From Atopobium massiliense (GTDB lineage: Bacteria; Actinomycetota; Coriobacteriia; Coriobacteriales; Atopobiaceae), in NCBI GenBank assembly GCA_900343135.1, contig OPYK01000001.1:1-64000 (forward strand): a DNA stretch of 64,000 nucleotides, read 5' to 3'. Below the pieces are notes generated by a model, which searched no databases, had not been told where the DNA came from, and saw only the letters and a list, made by a program, of their open reading frames with translations. Within the stretch, counting starts at the first letter, position 1. The number at the start of each line of letters is the position of its first letter. A program made the position numbers and the translations under genes. Below, one piece after another: positions 45,816 to 54,808 of this stretch.

Positions 45816-46415
45816 ATGATACTTGCATCTCAATCGCCCCGCAGGCGTCAGCTTCTTGAAGAAGCTGGCTATACGCTCACTATAATGCCTGCAAATATCG
45901 ACGAGACAGCAAAGCCGCACGAAGATCCGCGTGCACTTGTTGTGCGTCTTGCTACACAGAAAGCACGTCACTGTGAAGAGTTGTTGCTTGCCACCGCTGC
46001 AGATACGCCTGCGCATGCATGCCCCGAGCCAATACTTGCTGCCGATACTGTTGTGTGGACACAAGATGCGCACATATTAGGCAAACCCCACAGCAAAGCA
46101 GAAGCTGCAGCAATGTTACGCGAGCTTAGCGGCACCAAACACTATGTTTCAAGCGGCGTTGCTATTATTGCAGCCGGCGTGCTTCACACGTTGTGCGAAA
46201 CATGTGCCGTATATTTTTATCCGCTCACAGAATCGCAGATTGCACAATATGTAGCCAGCACAGAGCCCTACGATAAGGCAGGAGCATACGGCATTCAAGG
46301 GCATGCGCGTCTGTTTATTGAGAAAATTGATGGTGATTTTTATACGGTTATGGGATTGCCAATTGCCCGCTGCGTACAGCTGTTATCGAAACTCGGGTAT
46401 CCTGCTATACTATAG
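45816..46415 (+). CDS. maf: Maf-family nucleoside triphosphate pyrophosphatase
   Basis: House-cleaning enzyme that hydrolyses non-canonical nucleoside triphosphates (dTTP/UTP and modified forms). The 199 residues have the typical LASQSPRRRQLLEEAG start, AADTVV, GKPHSKAEA, SGVA and DKAGAYGIQG. AAAAAGGAA precedes the ATG. It leads into the glycosyltransferase gene 60 bases downstream. Confidence 0.95.
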   Translation: MILASQSPRRRQLLEEAGYTLTIMPANIDETAKPHEDPRALVVRLATQKARHCEELLLATAADTPAHACPEPILAADTVVWTQDAHILGKPHSKAEAAAMLRELSGTKHYVSSGVAIIAAGVLHTLCETCAVYFYPLTESQIAQYVASTEPYDKAGAYGIQGHARLFIEKIDGDFYTVMGLPIARCVQLLSKLGYPAIL

Positions 46416-46475
46416 ATGCACGTATGAAACTCGTGCATATATAATTCTTGAAAACAGCCAGCTGCGAGGTAGGTT

Positions 46476-47627
46476 ATGACACACACAAACACACACACTG
46501 CACATGAGCATACACCAGCTACAGCGTGCGCCGCACCTGCACGCAAGATTGTGCGCATGGCACAAACGACAGACGATTTTGCGTGTGCGTTAGATGACGT
46601 TGTTATCTTACTTGCTGCCAACGAATTTTTTACGCCCTATACAGCGGTTACTATTCAATCAATTGTCGAAAACGTAACGCGCGAGCGTCATGTTGATATT
46701 ATTGTCCTTACCCGCGATATTCAGCAAAAAACGATGAATGCGCTTTGCAATAATATTCACGCAGACAACGTGCATTTGCGCTTTTTAGATGTGCGCAAGG
46801 CACTTTCGGGCGTTACGCTGCCCTATCATGGGCATTTTCGTCCCGAAACATATTTTCGCTTACTTGCGCCGTGGATTTTGCCAAACGTAAAAAAGGCAGT
46901 ATATCTCGACAGTGATTTGGTTGTACTCGACGATTTAGCTACGCTATTTGACACCAACGTTGATGGCTACCTGCTTGCCGCTACGCCCGACGCCGATACC
47001 ATAGGGCAGCTTGAAGGCTACGACGACACGGTTGGTCCCTATCTTATGCGCGATTTAAATCTTTCCGACCCGTATGCCTACTTCCAGGCAGGCGTGCTCG
47101 TTATGAACCTTGAAGCGTTTCGCGACGTGTTTACCATCGACGACATGCTAAAACTAAGCTGCGTGCGCACCTGGCGCTGGCTTGACCAAGACATCCTTAA
47201 CATGCTTGCCGACGGCTCGTATGTGCGTCTTGACATGCGCTGGAATACGCTCATGGATTGGAAGGGCTTGCGACGTATGCATATTATTGCCCAAGCGCCG
47301 CAAGAAATTCGCCAAAAGTATGAAGACGCGCGCGCAAATCCGGCAGTAATCCACTATGCAGGCCCTGACGATAGGCCATGGAACAACCCTACCTGCGATT
47401 TTGCCGTCTATTTTTGGGATTTTGCAAGCAGAAGTGCCCTGTTAGATGTGCTCGAAGAGCGCCTCAATCATGCGCAGCAAACTATGAGGGGAAAAGTGCA
47501 GCAGGCTAAGTCGGATGTTATTTTTAGAGGTATTATGCCCGCGTTTGATAAGCTGTGCCCGCCAGGCTCCAAGCGGCGTTGTCGTGCCATTAAGGCATAC
47601 GTTGCCGCAGGTGGCGACCTTACCTAA
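46476..47627 (+). CDS. Family 8 glycosyltransferase
   Basis: Retaining GT8-type galactosyl/glucosyltransferase of 383 residues. It has LLAANEFFTPYTAVTIQSI, the metal-binding D145-S-D147 in YLDSDLVVLDD, FQAGVLVMNL, DQDILN and a C-terminal HYAGPDDRPW, equivalent to the HxxGxxKPW motif. An extra 40-residue His/Thr-rich N-terminus precedes the domain. It faces a GT2 gene and glf, so a role in a surface polysaccharide is likely but the acceptor is unknown. Confidence 0.88.
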   Translation: MTHTNTHTAHEHTPATACAAPARKIVRMAQTTDDFACALDDVVILLAANEFFTPYTAVTIQSIVENVTRERHVDIIVLTRDIQQKTMNALCNNIHADNVHLRFLDVRKALSGVTLPYHGHFRPETYFRLLAPWILPNVKKAVYLDSDLVVLDDLATLFDTNVDGYLLAATPDADTIGQLEGYDDTVGPYLMRDLNLSDPYAYFQAGVLVMNLEAFRDVFTIDDMLKLSCVRTWRWLDQDILNMLADGSYVRLDMRWNTLMDWKGLRRMHIIAQAPQEIRQKYEDARANPAVIHYAGPDDRPWNNPTCDFAVYFWDFASRSALLDVLEERLNHAQQTMRGKVQQAKSDVIFRGIMPAFDKLCPPGSKRRCRAIKAYVAAGGDLT

Positions 47628-47637
47628 GTAACCTTAC

Positions 47638-47668
47638 CTACGCACATGTGCGTAATACATGTGCGTAG
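47638..47668. terminator. Stem-loop between convergent glycosyltransferase genes
   Basis: Perfect 11-base stem CTACGCACATG (47638-47648) / CATGTGCGTAG (47658-47668). No T-run follows on either strand, so it is not a standard intrinsic terminator; position suggests it still ends both transcripts. Confidence 0.5.
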
Positions 47669-47677
47669 AACAGCTGT

Positions 47678-48712
47678 TTAGTTAAACTTCACAAGCTTTT
47701 GAGCAATACGATACAAACCAATTGTTACTTTTTCGCCCGCCGCAGTTGGCAAATTGGTGCAAATGCCCACCAGCGAATGGCGCGTGTGGCGATAGGTGCG
47801 CTCGTCAAACGCCTTCATATCATCCCAGGTGGCTGCAAGCTCACGCATAGCGTCGGGTCTATCCGAAAGACGCGAGAACACCGAGGTTATGCCCATAACA
47901 ATACTTAAGTGATCGAGCATGTAATTGCGCAGCTTAACGGAGGTAATGTCGTCAAACACGTGATACGCGTGAATCATGATTTTTGCTACACGCCAGTAGT
48001 GGTCGATGCGACCGGTAAGTACCTGTTCATTAACCGACTGATCGTCGCGGCCAATAAAGTAGCGATACAAGTCGATGTCGAGGTAATACAGGGTTTTGCA
48101 GCGTGGCAATGGCACGTAGGCATAGATATTATCAACGTAAAAGGTGTGCGCAGGCATCGGAAGCCCGCCATCAAGCAGCACATCGCGCCGGTAGCACAGC
48201 GAGTGCATCAGCAAATATTGGCTCAAACCAAAGTGCCCAATGTCGTCCCAAGAAAAAATGCGGTCTTTGGGGAACACTTTTGCGTAATCGATTTTGTTGT
48301 ACGTGTTGTCTTCAACATGCTCATATACGTAGTTGCTCATTACCAAATCGACACGAATGTCGTTATTAATAAACGAGCGCAGGCGCATAAGCAGCGTATC
48401 AAGCGCATCAGCATCAAGCCAGTCGTCGGAGTCGACCACTTTGTAGTACACGCCGTCGGCGTTATGCAAACCGGCAAGCACCGCCATGCCATGTCCGCCG
48501 TTTTCTTGATGGACGGCTTTTACAATGGTTGGATAGCGTGTTTGCCATTCAAGCGCTTTTTCGTAGGTGTTGTCTTTGGTAGAGCCATCATCAACAACAA
48601 TAATTTGCACGTCTTCGGCATACTGCGAGCCTTCAAGGATGGAAGAAATGCAATGATCCATGTAGGCGGCAGAGTTGTAACAAGGAATACCAAAACTGAT
48701 TACTTTTTGCAT
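47678..48712 (-). CDS. Family 2 glycosyltransferase
   Basis: GT-A-fold glycosyltransferase of 344 residues. The N-terminus has ISFGIPCYNSAAYMDHCISSIL, IIVVDDGSTKDNT (nucleotide-sugar aspartates), GGHGMAVLAGLHNADG and VVDSDDW (metal-binding). It looks like a soluble or peripheral enzyme with no strong membrane span. The start is taken at ATG 48712; no clear ribosome site is seen. It lies 55 bases after glf on the same strand, so it may use UDP-galactofuranose. Confidence 0.85.
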   Translation of the reverse strand: MQKVISFGIPCYNSAAYMDHCISSILEGSQYAEDVQIIVVDDGSTKDNTYEKALEWQTRYPTIVKAVHQENGGHGMAVLAGLHNADGVYYKVVDSDDWLDADALDTLLMRLRSFINNDIRVDLVMSNYVYEHVEDNTYNKIDYAKVFPKDRIFSWDDIGHFGLSQYLLMHSLCYRRDVLLDGGLPMPAHTFYVDNIYAYVPLPRCKTLYYLDIDLYRYFIGRDDQSVNEQVLTGRIDHYWRVAKIMIHAYHVFDDITSVKLRNYMLDHLSIVMGITSVFSRLSDRPDAMRELAATWDDMKAFDERTYRHTRHSLVGICTNLPTAAGEKVTIGLYRIAQKLVKFN

Positions 48713-48767
48713 GCGGTTACCGTTTCTTTCGTGTGGCAGCTTGTGAGCAGGCGTGAACATACACGCG

Positions 48768-49967
48768 CTAGCGATGAGCAATAATTTCGTCGGAAAGTTC
48801 TAATGCAGACGCGCACACGCCATCCATGTCGTAGTAGCGATATTCGGCAAGGCGACCAACAACGTGAAAGTTGAGGATGGAATCAACGCGCGTGCGGTAC
48901 TGTTTGTAACGCTCAATATTCTGTGGCTCATTAATAACGTAGTACGGCGTTTGGCCACTATTAGGCGTGTATGGCATGGGATATTCACGCAAAATGGTAG
49001 TTTTTCCGTGAGGCTGCGGGCCGCCCATGTGCTTAAATTCGGTGATGCGCGTAAATTTCTCGCTTACGGTGTAATTTACGGTAGCAACAGGCTGAAACTC
49101 ATCTTGGTTGAGTGTTTCAAACTGCATGTCAACGGTGCGGTAGGGCAAATCGCCGTTATCGAGGTTGAACAACTCGTCCAAAGGACCGGTGTAAATAACC
49201 TCACCATCGTAGCGACTGCCACATGCGTGGACTTCGTTGTTTTCAACAGAAAGCACGTCGCGCGCGTCTACATCGACAAATACCGAAATTAAATCGTGAT
49301 CGAGCATGCGCTCAAAAAGTGCCGTGTATCCATCTTTGGGCATGCCCTGGTAGGTTGCCTGCGGGAAGTACCTATCGTCGTCGCCAATAAATACCGGCAC
49401 GCGACCCATAACAGCAGGGTCAATTTGGTCGGGCGTTTTGTCCCATTGTTTTTCGGTGTAATGCAAAAAGATGTTTTCGTAAATGTAATCGGCAACAGCT
49501 TGCAAATCGGCGTCATTACGCTCACGAAGCTCCATAATAGGAACTTTTTTATCACTGCCAAACGTTGCTTTAAGTTTTTCGTAGAGCTCCTCGCCTCGCT
49601 CATCGCCAAACGCGCGCTTGAGTGAGGCGTGATTAAACGGTACGGGCATAAGCGTGCCATGAATATTGGCGAGCACTTTATGCTGGTAGGGCAGCCAATC
49701 GGTAAAACGCGACAAAAAGCTGTGCACACGATGGCTGGTTGTGTGATAAATGTGAGGACCATAGGTATGAATAAGAATACCTGCATCATCTAGGCAATCG
49801 TATGCATTTCCGGCAATATGATTACGACGCTCGAGAATTGCAACACGAAATCCGCAATTCTCTGCAAGTCTTCTTGCACAAACAACACCTGCAAAGCCAC
49901 AACCTACCACCAGCGCATCATATGCGTGCGGGTTAAAATCTGTAGGTAAGCCACTGGTAATATTCAT
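48768..49967 (-). CDS. glf: UDP-galactopyranose mutase
   Basis: FAD enzyme that converts UDP-galactopyranose to UDP-galactofuranose for cell-surface glycans. The 399 residues have ALVVGCGFAGVVCARRLAE, NHIAGNAYD, HTYGPHIYHT, NYTVSEKFTRITEFKH and a C-terminal VVGRLAEYRYYDMD. AAAGGAG precedes the ATG. It is the head of a glf-GT2 pair and indicates galactofuranose in a surface polymer. Confidence 0.95.
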   Translation of the reverse strand: MNITSGLPTDFNPHAYDALVVGCGFAGVVCARRLAENCGFRVAILERRNHIAGNAYDCLDDAGILIHTYGPHIYHTTSHRVHSFLSRFTDWLPYQHKVLANIHGTLMPVPFNHASLKRAFGDERGEELYEKLKATFGSDKKVPIMELRERNDADLQAVADYIYENIFLHYTEKQWDKTPDQIDPAVMGRVPVFIGDDDRYFPQATYQGMPKDGYTALFERMLDHDLISVFVDVDARDVLSVENNEVHACGSRYDGEVIYTGPLDELFNLDNGDLPYRTVDMQFETLNQDEFQPVATVNYTVSEKFTRITEFKHMGGPQPHGKTTILREYPMPYTPNSGQTPYYVINEPQNIERYKQYRTRVDSILNFHVVGRLAEYRYYDMDGVCASALELSDEIIAHR

Positions 49968-50091
49968 ACAAAACTCCTTTAGTGCATAGCACCATAGATG
50001 AATCTGGTGTACACAATGTACATGAAAACTATTTTAGCATGGAGCGCAAAACGTACGTACTGACGCATGTAAAAAAAGCTTACAATGGATA

Positions 50092-50109
50092 CATATTCGT
50101 GAGAATATG
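50092..50109. promoter_or_regulatory. Palindromic operator candidate upstream of pta
   Basis: CATATTC, GTGA, GAATATG: perfect 7-base arms, 30 bases before the GTG start. A TACAAT (50081-50086) just upstream could be the -10, placing the palindrome at the start of transcription. The binding protein is unknown. Confidence 0.4.
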
Positions 50110-50138
50110 GTGTATACATCACATGCAAAGGAGTTATA

Positions 50139-51116
50139 GTGAGCGATTTTCTCGAACACATGAAACAGCGCGCGCGTGCAAACAAAAAAACCATCGTTTT
50201 GCCCGAAGGTGAAGATCCGCGCACTATCGAAGCAGCACAGATGATTGTTGATGAGGGCATTGCAAACCTCATTGTCATTGGTAATCCGCAGGACATTTCG
50301 ATTGACGGTGTGCGTGTTATTGACCCTGCAACCTGCGAAAAAACAAACGAGTACGCTGAGCTTTTTTATGAACTGCGCAAACATAAGGGTGTTACGCTCG
50401 AAGATGCAAAAAAACAGGTGCTCGACCCAACCTATTTTGCAACGCTTATGGTAAAAGCCCAGGATGCCGATGGTTTGGTGTCGGGTGCATGCCATTCAAC
50501 AGCAAACACCTTACGTCCTGCGCTGCAAATTCTTAAAACAGCACCTTCTACCAAACTCGTGTCGGCGTTCTTTATGATGTGCACAAAAGATGCCGAATTT
50601 GGCGAAAACGGCACCATGTTGTTTGCCGACTCCGGTCTTAACATTGCTCCTTCTGCAGACGACCTGTCCGAAATTGCCCTTTCAAGTGCAAAATCGTGGA
50701 AGAGCTTTATGACAAGCGATCCAAAGGTTGCCATGTGCTGCTACTCAACAAAAGGTTCGGCTGCAGGCGAAGTTGCCGATAAGATGATCGAAGCAACCAA
50801 GCTTACCTCACAAAAAGATCCATCCCTTGCGGTTGATGGTGAGCTGCAGGTAGATGCCGCTGTTATTCCTTCAATTGCCGCATCGAAGGCACCTGGCTCC
50901 CCTGTTGCAGGTAGCGCAAACATTCTTATCTTCCCCGACTTGTCGTGCGGCAACGCTGCATATAAACTTGTTCAGCGTTTTGCTCACGCTGATGCATATG
51001 GCCCACTTTTGCAGGGAATTGCGCGTCCGGTAAACGATCTTTCGCGCGGCTGCAGCGCACAAGACATCGTGGGCGTTGTTGCTATTACCTGTGTACAAGC
51101 ACAAATGATGGCGTAA
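50139..51116 (+). CDS. pta: Phosphate acetyltransferase
   Basis: Converts acetyl-CoA and phosphate to acetyl phosphate in fermentative acetate production. The 325 residues are the short form (catalytic domain only), with TIVLPEGEDPRTIEAA, DGLVSGACHSTANTLRPALQI, KVAMCCYSTKGS, GELQVDAA and VAGSANILIFPDLSCGNAAYK. It starts with GTG 50139 behind AAAGGAG. Acetate kinase lies downstream on the opposite strand, so the two are convergent rather than one operon. Confidence 0.96.
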   Translation: MSDFLEHMKQRARANKKTIVLPEGEDPRTIEAAQMIVDEGIANLIVIGNPQDISIDGVRVIDPATCEKTNEYAELFYELRKHKGVTLEDAKKQVLDPTYFATLMVKAQDADGLVSGACHSTANTLRPALQILKTAPSTKLVSAFFMMCTKDAEFGENGTMLFADSGLNIAPSADDLSEIALSSAKSWKSFMTSDPKVAMCCYSTKGSAAGEVADKMIEATKLTSQKDPSLAVDGELQVDAAVIPSIAASKAPGSPVAGSANILIFPDLSCGNAAYKLVQRFAHADAYGPLLQGIARPVNDLSRGCSAQDIVGVVAITCVQAQMMA

Positions 51117-51163
51117 GCGCGCAGTATAACGCAGATATAGCGCAGTATTAGCGCAAATATAAC

Positions 51164-51205
51164 AAACCAGCCGAACCAAACGTACACGCTCGATTCGGCT
51201 GGTTT
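51164..51205. terminator. Bidirectional terminator between pta and ackA
   Basis: Perfect 12-base stem AAACCAGCCGAA (51164-51175) / TTCGGCTGGTTT (51194-51205), with TTTTATAT to the right and some A to the left, between convergent genes. Confidence 0.8.
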
Positions 51206-51285
51206 TATATATACATATGATGTGGTTCATATACGTAACACGGCTACGCTCCATGACACCCATGCACAATGCAAACACGGAGTAC

Positions 51286-52455
51286 TTACGCGATAAGCGC
51301 CTGCACGTCGAGAGCAATCATAAGTTCTTCATTGGTGGGCACTACAAGGACGCGGACGCGTGATGTAGGTGCAGAAATGTCACGAACTTGGTCGCTGCGA
51401 ACACTGTTTTTCTCAGGATCAATCGAAACACCAAGCCAGCCAAGTTCATCAACAATACCTGCGCGCATAATGTCGGAGTTTTCACCTACACCTGCAGAAA
51501 ATGCAATGGTGTCAAAGCCGTGCATAGCCTGCGCCATCTCGGCAATAAGTGCAGCGGTGCGGTAGTAGTACATTTCGAGCGTTTGAATGCAGTTTTTGTC
51601 GCCCTTCTCGGCTGCTTCTTCAATATCACGCGAGTCGCTTGAAAGACACGAAAGACCCTTTAGGCCCGATTCTTTGTTCATCATGGTATCGATTTCGTCG
51701 ATGGTGTAGCCACCCACGCGCACAAGATAGAACACAACAGCCGGATCGAGCGTGCCGGTACGCGTACCCATAATAAGACCATCAAGCGGGGTTAAGCCCA
51801 TGGTAGTGTCAACACATTTACCCTCGTGAATAGCACAAAGTGAAGCGCCGCTACCCAAGTGGCAGCTTACAAGTTTATGCGTTTCACCATGAGTAAACGC
51901 GCTGGTAGCCTGCCAAATAAAGCGGTGCGACGTGCCGTGCATACCATATTTGCGAATATGAAGTTCGTCTTCAACCTTACGAGGAAGCGCGTAGCGCGAT
52001 GCTTTTTCGGGCATGTGATAGTGAAATGACGTGTCGCACACGATAACGTTTGGAATAGACGGAAACATGGTGCGGCAAATATCGATAACGTCGGCCTCAA
52101 CGGGATTGTGCAAAGGCGCCAAAGGTGCAACTTCGCGTACGTGTTTCATAACCTCGTCGGTAACAATCGAGGACTCCGAAATGTACCAGCCGCCTTGCAC
52201 AACGCGGTGACCAATACCGTCTACTTCTTTGCCCAAGGGTTTAATAATGCTAAACACATGCTTAATAGCTTCTTTGTGAGTAGGAAGATCGACAACGAGT
52301 TTTTGCTTTTCAGAACCCATTTCTTCGTGACCAATAAATGAGCCATCAATACCGATACGCTCACAATTGCCCTTTGCAAACACCTCTTTTGTGTTTGGGT
52401 TAAGCAACTGATATTTAAGTGATGAACTACCCGCATTTATAACAAGAATATTCAT
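51286..52455 (-). CDS. ackA: Acetate kinase
   Basis: Makes ATP from acetyl phosphate. The 389 residues have MNILVINAGSSSLKYQLL, GIGHRVVQGG, CDTSFHYHMPEKA, RKYGMHGTSH, SCHLGSGASL and AFSAGVGENS, all family motifs. I choose ATG 52455 because GAGGGA lies upstream and MNILVINAGS is the canonical start. It works with Pta but is transcribed separately. Confidence 0.97.
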   Translation of the reverse strand: MNILVINAGSSSLKYQLLNPNTKEVFAKGNCERIGIDGSFIGHEEMGSEKQKLVVDLPTHKEAIKHVFSIIKPLGKEVDGIGHRVVQGGWYISESSIVTDEVMKHVREVAPLAPLHNPVEADVIDICRTMFPSIPNVIVCDTSFHYHMPEKASRYALPRKVEDELHIRKYGMHGTSHRFIWQATSAFTHGETHKLVSCHLGSGASLCAIHEGKCVDTTMGLTPLDGLIMGTRTGTLDPAVVFYLVRVGGYTIDEIDTMMNKESGLKGLSCLSSDSRDIEEAAEKGDKNCIQTLEMYYYRTAALIAEMAQAMHGFDTIAFSAGVGENSDIMRAGIVDELGWLGVSIDPEKNSVRSDQVRDISAPTSRVRVLVVPTNEELMIALDVQALIA

Positions 52456-52608
52456 ATATGTCCCTCTCAAAAGAGCTTATGCATGCTTCCATTACGCTTG
52501 TAGTATTGTACTCTTACCCTGTAAACAATGCATACCACAACCGTTAATACCTATATTTTATGGTGTTTTTTCGTGCGCCATGTGCCCTGCGTAGCACCTT
52601 GGTTAGCT

Positions 52609-52947
52609 TTACGCACCAAATGATGAAGTGAGATTTTCACCAAACAGCATGTGCACGTGCAAGTGGAACACCGTTTGACCAGCGTTTTTACCAACATTTG
52701 TTACCAGGCGATAGCCGTCTTGCTCACCTGACTTCGCATAAATTTCGTGCGCAGCATGAAAGAGCGCATAAGAAAGCTCGGGTGTGGGCTCGTTGTCAAC
52801 AGACGCAATGTGCTGTTTTGGAATAATGAGAATGTGGTGTTTTGCCTGCGGATGTAGGTCGCTAAACGCACACACCATATCGTCTTCATACACAAAGGTT
52901 GAGGGAATTTCACCATGTGCAATCTTACAAAAAATACAATCGCTCAT
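52609..52947 (-). CDS. HIT-family protein (HinT-like)
   Basis: Small nucleotide phosphoramidase-type hydrolase of 112 residues. The N-terminal CIFCKIAHGEIPS and the catalytic histidine triad in HLHVHM (near the C-terminus) define the family; GQTVFHLHVHMLFG is HinT-like. AAAGGAG precedes the ATG. It follows xseB in the same direction. Confidence 0.94.
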   Translation of the reverse strand: MSDCIFCKIAHGEIPSTFVYEDDMVCAFSDLHPQAKHHILIIPKQHIASVDNEPTPELSYALFHAAHEIYAKSGEQDGYRLVTNVGKNAGQTVFHLHVHMLFGENLTSSFGA

Positions 52948-53015
52948 CTTGCGTACTCCTTTAACACGCTTACGCTACCTTAATGCGAGCCTGCCTGTTT
53001 ACTATGCGAGGCGCT

Positions 53016-53315
53016 CTATTCGTTTACATACGCACTGCTTGGTGCAGCAGTTGTGTCAACTGTCTCAGCAGCCTTTTGCGTTGTGTCTTCAAGCACCTGA
53101 ACACGCTGTTCAGCATTCGTAAGACGCGTTTGCAAACTGTTGAGAAGCAGTACACCGTTTGCATACTGTACCAGCGACGCTTCAAGTTCAAGTTCACCCG
53201 ACTCCAAATTGCGAATAATTTGTTCAAGTTCAATTGACGCTTCTTTAAAACTCAGCTTGTCGATATCGCTTTGAGTGAGTTGAGCAGGGGTGTTTTGTGG
53301 TTGAGTGGTTTCCAT
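53016..53315 (-). CDS. xseB: Exodeoxyribonuclease VII small subunit
   Basis: Helical subunit that binds the large subunit of the single-strand-specific nuclease. The 99 residues have SFKEASIELEQIIRNLESGELELEASLVQYANGV, the family core (about 22-55), and a variable tail. AAAGGA precedes the ATG. It lies 55 bases after xseA. Confidence 0.93.
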   Translation of the reverse strand: METTQPQNTPAQLTQSDIDKLSFKEASIELEQIIRNLESGELELEASLVQYANGVLLLNSLQTRLTNAEQRVQVLEDTTQKAAETVDTTAAPSSAYVNE

Positions 53316-53370
53316 GATGTATCCTTTCTAACAAACACTAAAACGGTGTGCCTAAAACCAACGTGAAACA

Positions 53371-54726
53371 CTAGTGTGACATGAGCTGTGCATCTGTATC
53401 TACGCTGGTAACGTGTGCAGAAACAGCGCCCGATTTAAGCCAAATGGATATATCGTCTCCGGGCGTACATGCGCAGGCGCTTGTAATAACGTGTCCACCT
53501 TCATCTTGAACAAGACTGTAGCCTCGTTTAAGTGCATATAAGGGGTTTAGCACTTCGAGCGACGTAGCAAGCAAATCGACAGCGTGCTTCTTTGAACTTA
53601 CGAGACTGCGAGCAATATGCTGCATGTTTGCTGTATTTGTTTGTAGCATCTGAGCTGCCGGCGTAAACATACGCCCGCGCGCTGCATAAAAACGTTCACT
53701 TGTAAGCTCGAGCTGAGTGCGTTTATCAATTAAAAAGCCGTTGGAACTAAGCAAACATTGGTGCTGAGCCAGCGATGCTACGTAAGACGCTGCACGTGAA
53801 AGACAGCTGCGCTGAGCACGAAGCAGGCGCTCGCGGCTCTGCGCAAGTTCTGAAGACGCCTGTGTTATGGTGGATCTGCGCCATTGCTGAAGGCGATCTT
53901 GCCTTTGTGCAAGCACGTGCTGGAGCTCGTCGAGGGCGGGCGCGACCGATTCTGCCGCTGCGGTTGGCGTACTTGTTCGCCTATCGCTTACTAAGTCGCA
54001 GATAGAGACATCGGGCTCATGACCAATGCCCGTAATAACAGGAATAGTTGACGCGGCAACAGTGCGTGCCACACGCTCGTCGTTAAAGCACATAAGATCT
54101 TCGAAGGAGCCGCCACCACGTACCAGCAAAATGGCATCGGGAGCAGCCTCTTGTGCAACGCGAAGTGCGCGACATATTGTTTCTGGTGCATGAGCACCTT
54201 GGACCGCACAGCCAACAACCTGAATAACAACAAGTGGATTTCTTCGCGCAAGTGTACGTTTGACGTCGTCGATAACGCTACCCGAAAGCGACGTACACAC
54301 GCAAATGCGATTACAAAAACGCGGTATGGGACGCTTGCGAGCATCGTCCATAAGGCCTTCTGCCTGCAATTTTTTGGCAAGAAGCGCCACCTGTTGACGA
54401 AGAGCTCCCTCGCCCACCAAATGAAACGACGTAATAACAAAACTCATTTTACCGCTTGCCGCATACACGCTAAACGAACCGCGTACTTCGATTTGCATAC
54501 CGTCTTTGAGTTCGATGTTTGCGTTTTCATAGGTAGAACGCCAAATAATGGTATCCATAGATGCTTGAGCGTCTTTAAGCTGGAAATAACAGTGCCCCGA
54601 GCGAGCGTTAGGCCCGCGGAAACCAGAAACCTCGCCTGCTACGCAGATGCTCGGAAGCGAGCTTAATGTATCTTTTGCAAGCGTTACCGCATCGAATACC
54701 GAAAGGTACGATTGAGTATCTTCCAC
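53371..54726 (-). CDS. xseA: Exodeoxyribonuclease VII large subunit
   Basis: Catalytic subunit of ExoVII. The 451 residues have an N-terminal OB fold (AGEVSGFRGPNARSGHCYFQLKD), the RPIPRFCNRICVCTSLSGSVIDD region, RGGGSFEDLMCFNDE and GIGHEPDVSICDLVSDRRTSTPTAAAE, followed by a long helical segment. The start is GTG 54726, with GGGG eight bases upstream. Confidence 0.95.
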   Translation of the reverse strand: MEDTQSYLSVFDAVTLAKDTLSSLPSICVAGEVSGFRGPNARSGHCYFQLKDAQASMDTIIWRSTYENANIELKDGMQIEVRGSFSVYAASGKMSFVITSFHLVGEGALRQQVALLAKKLQAEGLMDDARKRPIPRFCNRICVCTSLSGSVIDDVKRTLARRNPLVVIQVVGCAVQGAHAPETICRALRVAQEAAPDAILLVRGGGSFEDLMCFNDERVARTVAASTIPVITGIGHEPDVSICDLVSDRRTSTPTAAAESVAPALDELQHVLAQRQDRLQQWRRSTITQASSELAQSRERLLRAQRSCLSRAASYVASLAQHQCLLSSNGFLIDKRTQLELTSERFYAARGRMFTPAAQMLQTNTANMQHIARSLVSSKKHAVDLLATSLEVLNPLYALKRGYSLVQDEGGHVITSACACTPGDDISIWLKSGAVSAHVTSVDTDAQLMSH

Positions 54727-54808
54727 ATTATCACCCCTTCATACAATCCCCGTGCCGTGTGAGCGTACGTACAGACACGCCCGCGCGCCCAATACCAGCA
54801 CTAGTGCA

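Noticed and set aside
47909-48784. Open frame of 291 codons opposite the GT2 gene
   Set aside because: Antisense shadow of a clear glycosyltransferase; the sequence has no family features.
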